Shown: positions 37,652 to 49,309 of the stretch, one piece after another | How the letters are laid out: every line of letters begins with the position of its first letter | How positions within the stretch are numbered: position 1 is the first letter of the stretch | Assembly (NCBI GenBank): GCA_031763025.1 | Contig: JASSKH010000003.1 | Location: 18,756,977 to 18,820,976, forward strand | Reading direction: 5' to 3' | From: Macrocystis pyrifera | Taxonomy: Eukaryota; Sar; Phaeophyceae; Laminariales; Laminariaceae | Length of the DNA: 64,000 bases | Made by a program: the position numbers and the translations under genes | Notes under the pieces: generated by a model | What the model was told of the DNA's origin: nothing | The model's database searches: none | The model's input: only the letters and a program-made list of their open reading frames with translations

Positions 37652-39878
37652 TAAGCGTCTGAAGAAGTGCTTCATTCGTTCAAGCGGGCAACAAGAGAAT
37701 ACCGGCGAGATGATCAATCTACTGGTACTGTATGTACAGTAGTATGAACACAGAATTGTCCACGCTGTGTTAGTACTATTACTCCAGAACACATCATAAC
37801 GTAGTAAAATCAACCAAAAACGGTGTGTAAACATAGGGGCACACCTGGTTTTTGGGTCGATACTGGGTTCTCACTGCTATGGTCCACCGTAATGCTATTT
37901 ATAATACTGCGCGTGGTGTAGTGGTGGGTGAAATTTAGTGCCGGTACCGGTGGTTTTCAGTGTTTAGGATCCGCCGAGCCGCTATGTACAAGTCGTCGGA
38001 AATCACCAAAGCAACACGTGTTCTTCGTGTTCGGAATAAGACTGTCTTTCACAGCATATACTATCACACTATCCGCCGCCGATCCGAACGAGGAAAAACG
38101 CGGGCGGATGCATTTCATGGAAATATTTTGACCGGGGATTCGGCTGTTATAGCCACAGGTCCCCAGCGCAAGAAACTAAGACTGTGTAGGGCGAGGACGG
38201 AAACACGACATATCGGGTTGGAGGGGGGGGGGGGGGGGGGGGGGGTATAGCTTGCAGCTCACAGTAAAGTAGACTGCTACCCACCAGGCAGATGCTTCCG
38301 CCTTTGGGTCAGATGAGATTTTCGTGTTCGACCCCAAACGTTGAAACCATGTTCGCACGTTTTGGGGGGTTGTTAATTTCACCGAAACTGACGAGGTGGA
38401 ACCCACGGGTTTGTCGTGCTTTCGTTGGGGAGGGTGCGGGAAGGGGTTCCCCTGTACGGTACCGATTCCTGGTACATTTGCTGAGGGTAGCGGTGCGTAC
38501 GTGTGCATGCTAGCGCGCGTTCCAACATCCCAACACAACGTCGACATGATGACACGATAACATCATGACTGGATACGGTGAATCGGGTGTAGGAAACGTC
38601 GAAGTCACTGGTAACTAACTGTTACCCGGTCGTCGTGTCCTATCGTCGCACTGTATCCTAGCTTCTTGCTAGGTCCGAGCGGTTCTGTTTAGCTCCCACA
38701 ATCGGTAGCTCGGGGTTTTGATCCGCAAAGAGGCATCAGTACGAGGCAACAAGATGGCTTTTCCTCGATGGCGGCCTTTTCTTGATGGGGGGTGTTATGT
38801 ACGACGCGAGAGGGTGTGACACGCGTGCTGTGCTTCGGTGTGACTGTGATGAACATTATTTTGCCAAACGGAGATTGCTCTGCGTGATCCCGGATTTCAG
38901 GGACGCAGATACGTCTGTCCTGGTGTCCTCCGAATAGTTCTCCGGCTTGCTTGCGAGACATACATCGCAGAAAATATGCTGTAGATACCTGGAAACGTGG
39001 TGCTGCTTGCCTTTTTCCGAACACGCATACGGTTGGAGCTCGGTGGCTGCGTCCAAGCCGTGTCTTTTCCCCGTGTGCTTCATGCCATACGTAGTGCCTG
39101 ATATTACAGTACCTACATGATCCTATGTGCAGCATGCGCGCAAGGCATAGGAAGGGCTACAACAGTAGCGGGCGTTCAAGCGCAGGGAGAGTCGATAATG
39201 CGTTTGCCAAGGCCGGGTGTGCGATATATTGAGTGCTGTGCCACCACCGCCATCATGTAACGTGTAGTCGGTGGGTAGGGGTGTACTGTGGGTGTACTGG
39301 TGTACCGTTTATCGCACCGTACGTAGCGTACCAGCACTCCCCGCCTCCTCTGCCATGGAAAAGTGGTATGCTGCCGCCGTGGTAAGGTCGATACTATGTC
39401 GATAATTCAGTGGTGCGGCATCTCCTGCCTCTCCTCTCACGTCCTTTCCTCCAGGACCTCGATCTCTTCTTCTGATGAATTCACACGCTGGTTCCCTGAG
39501 GCCGTTTCAATGACCACATCATCTAAGAACAGACATACTGGAAGCCGATTCCCACCTCTCTAGGTTGGCCTGGGCTACGCTTGCCAACAGATAAACCTGG
39601 TAAATTTCAAGATCGCTGTTCGATTGCGGCAATTGGACACGTAAACATTGGTACCGTATGTACTGGTATATATTGTCGTCGTCCGCTTCTCCAGGGTGCT
39701 GATGCACTGTCGTACTGAACTCCCATGATACGTGACTCGAAATATAATTATTGTTTTCTCATACCTATTCTCCAGTTTTCCCGCGGTCGACGGCGCCTTT
39801 CAACGCCACCACTACGTGCTATACTTGCATTTCTCTGCTTCGACTACGCATCTCTATGCGCGACATTGTTGTTGACGT
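37652..39878. other. unassigned region downstream of SOD copy 2
   Basis: It holds a G tract of about 24 at 38222-38245. Minus-strand frames at 38689-39135 contain Cys-rich segments (PYACSEKGKQHHVSRY, HIFCDVCLASKP) in overlapping frames that might be a transposase or zinc-finger relic. I could not assign them. No poly-A signal for SOD was identified with confidence. Confidence 0.3.
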
Positions 39879-39930
39879 AGTGCAGGGTTTGATACGCCAA
39901 GGAGGCGCTGCGGTTCTGCGGGTCCACCTC

Positions 39931-40523
39931 TTTATTTGGTAAATGGGTGGAAACTTCCACTCGACCTCCAAAACTTCCATTTGGAAGTCAAAAACTTCCA
40001 AAACCTCCATTTGGATTTCCAAATGAAAGTTATGGAAATCAAAATGGAAGTGAAGGAGTGGAAGCTTCCACATTGGCCTCCAAAATTTCCAAAACTTCCT
40101 TTTGACTTCCATGTCAAAAACTTCCATTTGGAAGTCAAAATGGATGTTTTGGAAGTTGAATGGAGAATGGAAGTCGCGTGGTAGGCTCATACCCGACTTC
40201 CAAAACTTCCACTTTGACTTCCAAAACTTTCATGTGGAAGTGAAAATAGACGTTTTGGACTTTCGAATGGAATTTGTGGGCTTCCAAATGGAAGTTTTTG
40301 AATTTGAAGTAAACTTCCAAAACCCCCATTTGGAAGTCTAAAACTTTCAAAACTTCCATTTGGAAGTTATAAACGTCCATTTGGAAGTTATAAACGTCCA
40401 TTTAGAAGTCAAAAACTTCCATTTGGAAGTTATAAACTTCCAGTTGGAAGTCAAAATGGAAGTTGTGGAAGTTTCTGACTTCCAAAAGGAAGTTTTGGAA
40501 GCTTCCACTCATTTACCAAATAA
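39931..40523. mobile_element. fold-back element built of TTCC/GGAA palindromic units, copy 1
   Basis: The ends are inverted: TTATTTGGTAAATGGGTGGAA at the left (39931) and its complement at the right (to 40523) with one mismatch in 21. The interior is made of ACTTCC and GGAAGT half-sites joined as CTTCCATTTGGAAG and CTTCCAAAACTTCC. The regular part at about 40345-40445 has a 21-bp period (CGTCCATTTGGAAGTTATAAA). Confidence 0.75.
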
Positions 40524-41077
40524 TGAGGGCCATCGTAGAAACATATGCGGACGTAGGTGGAAGTTTCCATTGAAATGGAAGTTAAAAGGAAGATAAATAA
40601 GTAAACTGCAGCCATCGGAAGTTTAATAAAAGCGCGTGGAAACTAAATACAAATAGGTGGAAGTCGCGCTTGAATATGGGAGTGGTCAGAAGATTCTGCG
40701 TACTCAGATACGAGTTTCGTCCAAATAAAAAGTGAAATGGAAGTTTTGGAAGCCAAACGTAAGTTGTGGAAGTTGAAGGAAAGCGCATGCGAGTAGGTGG
40801 AAGTAAGTGGAAGTTACGGTTGAGTATGGAAGTGGACAGAAGATTCTGCGGATGCCGACGGAAGTGCCCTTGAAGGTAGAAGTCCAATGGAACTTCTAGA
40901 CGTGAAGTGGAAGTGGGTGACAGAAGGTGGAAGTATATCAAGGTGTAAGGAAGCTTAGTGGAAACTGGACAAAGCTTCCACCGGGCATGGCCGTGGAAGC
41001 TTCCACTTTGCTTCCACTTGCTTCCACTTTGAAAACTTCCACTGGCTTGCACTAGCTTCCAAAATGGAAACTTTCAT
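40524..41077. repeat. GGAAGT-rich degenerate repeat between fold-back copies
   Basis: GTGGAAGT and GGAAGTTT motifs recur irregularly, mostly on one strand, with a 130-bp approximate repeat (blocks ending in GGACAGAAGATTCTGCG or GGTCAGAAGATTCTGCG near 40685 and 40838). No coding content seen. Confidence 0.6.
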
Positions 41078-41373
41078 GGACTAAATGGAAGTTTCCACTC
41101 GACTTCCAAAACTTCTAATTGGAAGTCAAAAACTTCCAAAACTTCTATCTGAAAGTCAAAAATTTCCAAAACTTCTATTTGGAAGTCAAAAACTTCTAAA
41201 ACTTCCATTTTGACTTCCAAAAGGTCGTTTTATAACTTCTAAATGGAAGTTGTGGAAGTCGAGATGGAAGTTTTCCATTTTGACTTCCAAATGGAAGTTT
41301 ATAACATCCAATTTTCTATTTTAACTTCCAAAGGGAAGTTGTGGAAGCTTCCACTCACTTATCAAAAAATGAG
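41078..41373. mobile_element. fold-back TTCC/GGAA element, copy 2 (diverged)
   Basis: The same interior logic and the same right end (GGAAGCTTCCACTCACTTAT then AAAAAATGAGG) as copy 1, with a degraded left end GGACTAAATGGAAGTTTCC. It is shorter and more mutated. Confidence 0.6.
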
Positions 41374-41384
41374 GACCACCGGGT

Positions 41385-41572
41385 TCTGCATGTGCAAGGT
41401 TTGATGCTCCTGGTACCAAGATGGTCCTGCGTTATTTTATGCGCGGGGTTTGATATACGCCTAGGAGGCCCTACGGTATTGCTTGCGCAGGGCTTGATAC
41501 ACCACCATGTAAGGTGGCCCTGAGTTTTTGTCGTATGCGCAGGGTTTGATTTTTAAGGGGTCCCTGTGGTGG
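41385..41572. repeat. tandem repeat of about 48 bp
   Basis: Four units start TGCGCAGGGTTTGATA or a variant (at about 41391, 41440, 41488 and 41535) and continue with AGGAGGCCCTACGG-like sequence. One further unit lies at 39879-39920, left of fold-back copy 1. The fold-back DNA therefore appears inserted within this tandem array. Confidence 0.75.
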
Positions 41573-41579
41573 ACATAGC

Positions 41580-44175
41580 ACCATGACAATGTCATACGCA
41601 GTCATGGGCACCCCATGGAGCCACCATGTACTCACCATGCACACACAGTATGGACTAACCATGGTGCATCGGACCCACCGTGGTGCTACGACGGACACAA
41701 CATGGATGCACCGTGGACACGCCATGGAGCCGCCAATAAGGCACCATGGAGACCCCATCGATCCACCATGGACACGGCATGGAGGCACCATAGACCCACC
41801 ATGGAGGCATCATGGACATGTCATGGACACACCATGGAGGCACCATGGGGGCGCCATAGAAGTGCCATGGACTCACCATGAAGATGCCAGGGAGGCACCA
41901 TGAAGGCACCATGGAGGCACCATGGAGGCACCATGGTGCATCGGACCCACCATGGAGGCACCATGAGCAATACCATGGAGACGTCATGGACCCACTTTAG
42001 ACCCACCATGGGCTCTGCATGGAGGCACCATGGAGCAACCATGGAGATTCCATGTACACGCCATGTACACACCATGGAGGAACCATGGTGAACCGTACCC
42101 GCCACGAAGGCAATATTGGCACGCCATGGCGGCGCTATGGACACGCCATAGTCACATCATGGAAGCGCCATGATCCCGCGGACCCACCATCGTCACACCA
42201 TGAACACGTCATGGACCCACCATGGATGCACCATGGGCTCACCGAGGAATCGCCATGGACCCACCATGGTGGCGCCGTGAACCCGCAATGGTCGTACCAT
42301 GGAGTCGCCGTGTTCACACCATGAAGTCGCCATGCACACCATGAACACGCCATGGGCAGACCACTGAGTTACCTTGAACCCGCCTTGAAGGTTCCATAGT
42401 CTCACCATGGAGACTCCATGCACACCTCATGGTCACACCATGGAGGCGCCGTGGGTGCGCGATACCCACCATACTATAGTCACACCATGAACACGCCATG
42501 GACCCACCTTGAAGGCATTATGGGGGCACGGTGGAGGTACCATAAACACGTCATGATCTCTGCATGGAGGCACCATGGTCCCGTGGACCCACCATGGTCA
42601 CACCATGAACACGCCATGGTTCCACCATGGGAGCGCCGTGGACCCACTGTAATGACACTATGAACACGGCACGTCGCACCCTGGAAGCACCATGGTTCTG
42701 TTGACACACCATGGTCGCACCGTGAACACGCGATGGACACACCATGGATGGTGTGTCCATGGGTGTGTCCATGGGGTGTCGATGGTGTCTCCATGGTGCC
42801 TCCATGGTGACTTCATGGCATGTCCATGGTGTCTCCATACCATGTCCATCGTGCCTCCATGGTGGCTCCGATGCACTACGGTTAGTCCATGGTGTGTCCA
42901 TGAATAGCCTATGCTAGGTTCACGGTGCATTCAGAGTGTGACCATGACGTGTTCATGGTGCCTCCATGGCGTGTCCATGGTGCGTCCCCTCCATGGGGGG
43001 TCCATGGTAGGTCCGGGGGATCCCACGGCGTATCTATGGTGTCTCCATGGTGCCTTCATGGTGCGCATGGCGGGTTCATGGTGCACCCATGGTGTGGCCA
43101 TGGCGTTTTCATGGTGCCTCCATCGTGGGTCCATGGTGCCTCCATGGCGTGTCTAAGGCGTCTCCATCGTGCCTCCGTGGTGGCTCCATGTTGTGTCTAT
43201 CGTGCCTCTATGGCGTGTCCATGGTGGGTCCATGGTGTCTCCATGGTACCTTCATGAGTGCCCATGGCGTATCCATCGTGCCTCCATGGTGGCTCCGATG
43301 GACCATGGTTAGTCCATGTTGGGTTCATGGTGGGGGTTGGTTGCTGTATATTACCACGGAGTGTTCATGGTGCCTACATGGTCCCCCCATGGTGGATTCG
43401 TGGCGTCCCACAGCGTCTCCATGGTTCCCCCATGGTGGGCCAATGGCACTTCCATGGCGCGTCCATGGTGGGTCCATGGTGGGTCGATCACGCCTCCATG
43501 GTGCCTCCATGATGGCTTCATGGCGTGTTTATGGTGCTTCCATGGTGTGCCAATGATTGCACCATGGTGGATCCGGTGTACCATGATAAGCCCGTAGCGT
43601 CTCCATGTTGCCTTCATGGTGGCTCCATGATGTGTTCATAGGTGACCATGGCGTGCTCATGATACCTCCATGCAGTGTCTACGGCGTCTCCATGGTACTT
43701 CTATAGCGGGGATAGCGTTTCGATAATACCCCCATGACGTGTCCATGTTCGGTCCATGGAGTCTCCATGGTGGTTCCATGGTGGCTGCATGGCGTGTCCG
43801 TGGTGCCTAATATGGTGGGTTCGATGCACCATGGTGTGTCCATGATCTGTCCATGGTGCGTCTATGGTGGGTCCATGTTGCTTCCATGGCGTGTCTATGG
43901 TGGGCCCGTGGCGTCCCACGACGTCTTCATGGCGTCTCCATGGTGCCTCCATGGCGTGTCCATAGTGAGTCCATGGCGTCTCCATAGTGCCTCCGTGGTG
44001 GCTACATGGCGTGTCCATGGCGTCTCCATGGTGAAATCACGGCGTGTCCATGGTGCCTTTCTGGTGGATCCGATGCATCATGGAGTCCATGATGCCCCCA
44101 TGGCGTGTCTATGGTGCTACTCCTTGGTAACTGCATGGTGTGTCCATGGAGTCTCCGTGGTGCGACCATGGTGAA
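41580..44175. repeat. CCATGG-type satellite, 11-bp period, two halves in opposite orientation
   Basis: About 2.6 kb. Units in 41580-42745 read CACCATGGAGG, and units in 42748-44175 read the reverse complement CCATGGTGCCT. The switch point is a perfect 28-bp palindrome at 42733-42760 (arms ATGGACACACCAT and ATGGTGTGTCCAT around GG). Stop-poor units give overlapping open frames everywhere; none is a gene. Confidence 0.92.
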
Positions 44176-44225
44176 TACTACAAAACCGCCATGGCCTTAA
44201 AACAAGTACACATAGACAACGTCAA

Positions 44226-44610
44226 TGATGCACATCGTCGTAACTCTCCCAGCGCTCTTCTTGGTTGTGGTACTTGATCAAGCGGCTTCTGCTGCTGCTA
44301 TTGTGATCAGAGCGGAACTCGTTGTGATGAGAGCTGCCCGGTGGTGCTGTTGTATTGCCCTGCATTGCAAGCCGACTTGTTCAGTCATCTTGCTTGTCCT
44401 GTGTTTTGTTTTTGTTTGAGGCGGTCGATGACAGAGGTGAAGATGGTGATTCCAACCGGATTATTCATCGCCGGTTTAACGGAAAACAGCAAACAACGAG
44501 TCGTGGTGACCGGAGTGTGCAGCATTCAGACTATGCTCCGAATGCAATTACAATAGGAACAGGACCATTGCCGCATGGTCTATCACCTCCTGCATACTGT
44601 CTCCGATGAC
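44226..44610 (+). CDS. possible small secreted protein, unverified
   Basis: The first frame begins MMHIVVTLPALFLVVVLD and continues QAASAAAIVIRAEL, a good signal-peptide pattern. Downstream, after a T-rich tract ending TTTGAG near 44420, an open stretch reads AVDDRGEDGDSNRIIHRRF and ends PPAYCLR before a stop at 44607-44609. A spliced two-exon gene can be imagined but the donor site is unclear and no family is recognised. It lies immediately downstream of the satellite. Confidence 0.2.
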
Positions 44611-44730
44611 AGCAGTGCCCATACCGCTATGATCTTCTCCATACATACCGGGACACACAAAAGGGGGCATATAGATTATACGAAGAAGAAACGAAGAGGG
44701 TGCCCACATTTTTTGTGACAGGGCCTGCTA

Positions 44731-44835
44731 TTACGGAGGACCATAGTAAATAGCACCTACGGTATACACAAAAACCTATATATTTCCCTGTTTTCACTTA
44801 CAATATTTGGTTCCATTTACTATGGTCCCCCGTAA
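44731..44835. mobile_element. MITE, TTACGGGGG family, copy 3
   Basis: 105 bp with the same ends and length as copies 1 and 2 but a more diverged interior and inverted repeats (TTACGGAGGACC, GGTCCCCCGTAA). TA precedes it; the right flank is CA, presumably a mutated TA. Confidence 0.85.
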
Positions 44836-46059
44836 CAGGCTTGTGACGTACTATCAATAGCTCGTTGAAATGTCAACACTAAACGTAAGAGCGTCCCCGT
44901 TACGAAACAAAGCTGACACGAGATAGGTGATGATGTTGGTGGTGGTAGGTGGCGAGATTGTAGAGTGAGAAATGTGTTTTAAGCGGGATGCACGGGGGGT
45001 AGCGTCAATGTGAAGTGGTAGCTTCTTCACACAAAAATAAGAAATAAAGTGGTGTTGTTAATAGTATCGTTGTTGTGCCCCCCCAGAGAATGCACGACAC
45101 ACAACACAAAACACGGGAAAATGTGATATTCCGAACCTGCGGACCATGATTTCCCCCCTCACGCTATTAGTGACTGTAAAATTCCCGAAAGAATCCTGGA
45201 AACTTCCCTCCGGCCAAAAAGGAAATACTGCTGGCAGGACGCATCAGTTCGAGCGTCGCTGAAATACACAGAATGCATCGTACGGTGCTTTGCTGGAGAA
45301 AGCACAGACTAGCAGGGGAGTCCACCATCTAATAGTCAAGAACTCAGTACGTGCAGCAGTCGTATATATCTCGAACCACATCGTACCGGAGAATGATTCA
45401 CATAATATCTCGAGAGTCCATCACTGGCTTTGCTCGACGCGAAGCGGGTAGACAGTGGGTTCATCATGTTTCTCGCCGCACACAGCAGCAGTGCGTAGAC
45501 CAGTAGCTTATTATTATTTTTTTTTTCATCCTCAGGCGGATTGGCAAAAATAAAGCTCAAGCTCACCACACTTCCACGTTCCAATTTCGTGTCGTGTGTA
45601 AATTTAGCCCATAGCCCCCGTTGTAACATCAGAACAGGCTGTTGTTACCCCTGGAGTTTGGGCACGTTGACCCGACCGGACCCCCGAGAGGAGCAGGTGC
45701 CGTGGAGATAACCACCCGGAAGAGTCATCTCTCCCGGGTAGTGTGGGGCTTATCATGCCGTGTCGCCGTCTCGCACAGGTAAAAACACAGACAGGTAAAA
45801 GCCAGCGTCTCAGGTATACCAGGTACTTCCCCAGTACACCTTTTATATCATGGTCCAAACATCAACATGAGCAACCCCTCGCCGCCAGCAACTCATCACC
45901 AGCCAGAGGACCGATCCACATTGTATCTTCGAGGCCGACGCCTATTTCACTGAACTGCCCGACATGAAACGGGGTGATTGTGGGTTAATCATTCCTCTCA
46001 CTGCACACAGCAGCAGTATGCAGATCACAGTACATAGCAAGCACGCGTAGCTTCCACAT
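44836..46059. other. unassigned region
   Basis: No gene recognised. A GGTATACCAGGTAC palindromic motif lies near 45812 and a T tract at 45513-45526. Confidence 0.3.
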
Positions 46060-47094
46060 GCCAACATCATATCCCAAGCGTTTGTGTACAGTATGTCAGC
46101 AGCAAATAACGTTGCGTCCGACGTAATATACCTGATACTCAGTATTAATAGTAGCAGTGGGTATTTTTTGTCATGGTTTACGAGAGCGGTGGGTCAGGCC
46201 TATTATGTTGAGGAACTGTGACCATACCATGAACGCGGGCTACCTCCGCTCGCCACCCAGACGTACACGACGAGATAACCGAAGTTGGTCGAAGCTAACG
46301 CCTCACCGATTCCTTCCAAAAGTTCGTGAGTCAGGTGTGGGGCTGGTGGATTGCGGCGGGGCTTTGCGAAGTTGATTGTGTTTTTGCTCGGTGGCGTGTG
46401 TCAACTATTGCTTCGCCTTATTTTCAGTCCAGCTGAGCTGGGTAACCTATTCGTTGCACTCTTAGGAAAACACAAAAAACGAAGATATTAAGAAAACGAA
46501 CCAATCGCAGGTTAGGAGCTTCTGCGTGCAAGCGGACACGCACACACACATTTTTCGAATATCGGCGTGGGAAGCCTGCCAACATCATATCTCAAGCGTT
46601 TGTGTACAGTATGACAGCAGCAGATAACGTTGCGTCCGACGTAAAATACCTGATACTCAGTATTAACAGTAGCAGTGGGTGTATTTGCCATGGTTTACGA
46701 AAGCGGTGGGTCAGGCCTATTGTGTTGGGGAACTGTGACCATACCATCAACGCGAGCTACCTCCGTTCGCCACCCAGACGTACACGACGAGATAACCGAA
46801 GTTGGTCGAAGCTAACGCCTCACCGATTCCTTCCAAACGTTCGTGAGTCAGGTGTGGGGCTGGTGGATTGCGGCGGGGCCTTGCGAAGATGATTGTGTTT
46901 TTGCTCGGTGGCGTGTGTCAATTATTGCTTCGCCTTATTTTCAGTCCAGCTGAGCTGGGTAACCTATTCGTTGCACTCTTAGGAAAACACAAAACACGAA
47001 GACATTAAGAAAACGAACCAATCGCAGGTTAGGAGCTTCTGCGTGCAAGCGGACACGTACACACACATTTTTCGAATATCGGCGTGGGAAGCCT
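46060..47094. repeat. 518-bp tandem duplication
   Basis: 46060-46577 and 46578-47094 are direct copies starting GCCAACATCATAT and ending GGCGTGGGAAGCCT, with scattered substitutions. Both contain an open frame of about 70 codons, but most differences between copies change the amino acid, which argues against a conserved protein. Confidence 0.92.
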
Positions 47095-47934
47095 TTAACA
47101 GCTAATTTAAGGAATGTAGCCTTTGATTTCTTGCCGGCGCTTGCAACTTTTTCGGTGGTTAAAAATCCAGTATCGTTTTTGGAGAGTGCTAATTAGTTGC
47201 AAAAATTGGAGCAGTTCATTTGATTCTGGATAAAATTATGAAATACGTCAGCTGTTTTTATAAAATTATGAAATACGTGTGTCATTTGATTGCAGTATTG
47301 AGTGAATGGCGACAGACAGACCGACACTTTCGGGCTTCTCGAGACAGAGGGACACAATGAATGTGACAACAGTAAACTGTCGAATCGTGAAGTTAAGGCC
47401 ACGGAGGATTTCCATCCACCGCCCATCCCCCGACTCTGATCTCTAGATCTTATATCGGAAAATAAAGTTCAGTCGCTATTTTAGCACGAGCTTCGGCTGG
47501 TTCGTGCTTTTTTAGCATAGAGCGAGGTATACAGCTTGGTATCTCATCTACGGCAGCTTGTGAGTCTCTTCAGATTGGCCGTCCGCGCTTTCTCAACAGA
47601 GCCCAACCGGCACCTCGACTTTGAGGTGATTGAGTGGTAGAAAATGGTCAAGATTTGAGGTAGACAAAATGAGAAAAAAATGCAAGCCGCACCTGAACCA
47701 TTGCAATTCGCTTATATGCAGCTTCAGCTCCTCGCAAGCTACCACAGCCCGAAAAAGTGAGGCACACTCTTACTGAGGTAAGTGAGGGTGTCGGGTGCGC
47801 CAGGCAGCTGTCCTAGGGGGCCAGAAACGACTCACGGGGTGTTTTCGTGAAGTAGAAGTTGAAAGTCAGCAGCACAAAAACTCGCAGAATCCCTAAATAT
47901 TTTATCTTCACGCGCGGGCACCCATTACGGGGGA
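47095..47934. other. unassigned region
   Basis: AT-rich, with a short duplicated ATAAAATTATGAAATACGT at 47230 and 47260. No gene recognised. Confidence 0.3.
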
Positions 47935-47970
47935 CCATAGTAAATAGGACCTATGGTTACCAGAAATAAG
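47935..47970. mobile_element. MITE, TTACGGGGG family, left-end fragment (copy 4)
   Basis: Only the left inverted repeat (TTACGGGGGACCATAG onward) and a few following bases are present. It breaks off exactly where the left arm of the 630-bp inverted repeat begins. Confidence 0.75.
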
Positions 47971-47971
47971 T

Positions 47972-48600
47972 AAATATTGTTATTGCCCTCGATGAAATGC
48001 ATTCGAGCGCTGTTCTCAGTTTGGTTGTCTCATTTTTTGTGAAGTCGCAGGTGGAGTTGTTGAGAGTGACGGGAGAGGCCAGTCGGGACCAGCATAGACC
48101 GAACCCCAGAGTGCCGTGTTTGGCTCAGGCAGAGCGTCTACTTGTTGACTAACGGTACCACTTGTTATAGTACTCGGCGGGGACATATATTCAGCAGCAG
48201 CACACGAAGACGGAACGAGCACCCGCACCAGTACCACAGCAATGGGATCGATATCATTGAGGTATAATTGGGGTTGCAGGGCTAAACACAAGGCTGTTGG
48301 CCAATGAAAACGAAAGATGAACGGGGAGAGATCTCCAACAATCATTCAGAAAGCTGACGACGCTCTCTTGGCCGAAGCAAAACATGTCGGTTGATTATTA
48401 CAACAAGTAAACGGCAGATTGACAAGAGATCTCTGTACCGCGAAATAGTTGTTGTTGGTGAAATGAGAACTGAGGTGGATACATGGTCTGGGGGGCAAGA
48501 GCCTGCCGCCTGCGTCCTACGGTATCCTCCCAAACCTGAAAAAAGTCCATTTTTTGTTGTGTGTTGTTACACATTCGACAGATTGACGTATTCTCAGTTT
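47972..48600 (-). repeat. left arm of a 630-bp inverted repeat
   Basis: Reverse complement of 51893-52523 with a few percent differences. The inner part contains the GGTTTGGGAGGATACC module that also begins each unit of the tandem array at 49.3-50.9 kb. Confidence 0.9.
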
Positions 48601-48637
48601 GCAGAACTGAGCCTCTGTTTTGGTAAATGCAAATCTA

Positions 48638-48664
48638 TATGTCTGTCTGTCTGTCTGTCTGTCC
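48638..48664. repeat. (TGTC)n microsatellite
   Basis: Six TGTC units. Confidence 0.95.
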
Positions 48665-48764
48665 GTAAGGCTTATATTTTCGAACACTTTCCAATGGCCG
48701 ATATATAAGCTCGTTACAGATGATATTCGTACGACGTTTTCGACCCTTACGGACCTCATATACT

Positions 48765-48990
48765 GAAACATACCATACCACCAGGCAAATTTAGCCACAT
48801 AATACGTCCACGACATCGTACCATGGTACCATGCCGCAAACATACCATACCATGTACTGTGTTTTTCCCGTACCATACCGTCAACACATACCATACCACA
48901 TACGGTGGTTTTCCCATATACCCATATACCATACCACCATATCCCATATTCCCATATACCATACAACCAACGTATCCCATATCCCATACC
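48765..48990. repeat. ACCAT/CATAC degenerate simple repeat
   Basis: Repeated CATACCATACC and CATATACCCATA motifs at 5-6 bp spacing. Confidence 0.8.
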
Positions 48991-49211
48991 GAGTTGGGGA
49001 GACGTCTATACACCAGACCAGGTGCCTGCTACTGCTGGAGTGCCGTCTTGTTGTGCAAGGGTGGCGATGAATACAAGAGTTGGCTCAGACGCCCATACCG
49101 AGTTGGGGAGACGTCTATACACCAGACCAGGTGCCTGCTACTGTTGTACTGCTGTCTTGTTGTGCAAGGGAGGCGAAAAATATGAATACAAGAGTAAGAG
49201 TTGGCTCAGAT
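48989..49211. repeat. 109-bp tandem duplication
   Basis: 48989-49097 and 49098-49211 both start CCGAGTTGGGGAGACGTC and end near AGTTGGCTCAGA. Confidence 0.9.
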
Positions 49212-49309
49212 GCTTCGGTCCCACGCTTAGTGCAGCGCATTGGCCGCTGGTGTGCAAGAAATAGATGAAAAACATTACCTACGAGTACTACTACTGCTGC
49301 ATCCGTCTC

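Noticed and set aside
38290-38343. A possible terminal exon reading ADASAFGSDEIFVFDPKR
   Set aside because: It has an acceptable acceptor but no upstream partner, and the protein is unrecognised.
39351-39563. A possible two-exon gene (MEKWYAAAV then a 3' exon)
   Set aside because: Joining at the only good donor and acceptor gives a stop after six codons in the second exon; the alternative frame needs an unsupported splice site.
41385-41572. Regular 48-bp units considered as a CRISPR-like array
   Set aside because: Units diverge along their whole length with no constant repeat and variable spacer pattern, and the context is eukaryotic.
45355-45385. TCGAACC near 45368 considered as a tRNA T-arm on the minus strand
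   Set aside because: No D-arm, anticodon arm or acceptor stem could be drawn around it.
46602-46892. A 96-codon frame shared by both halves of the 518-bp duplication
   Set aside because: The duplication explains the sharing, differences are mostly non-synonymous, and there is no recognisable family.
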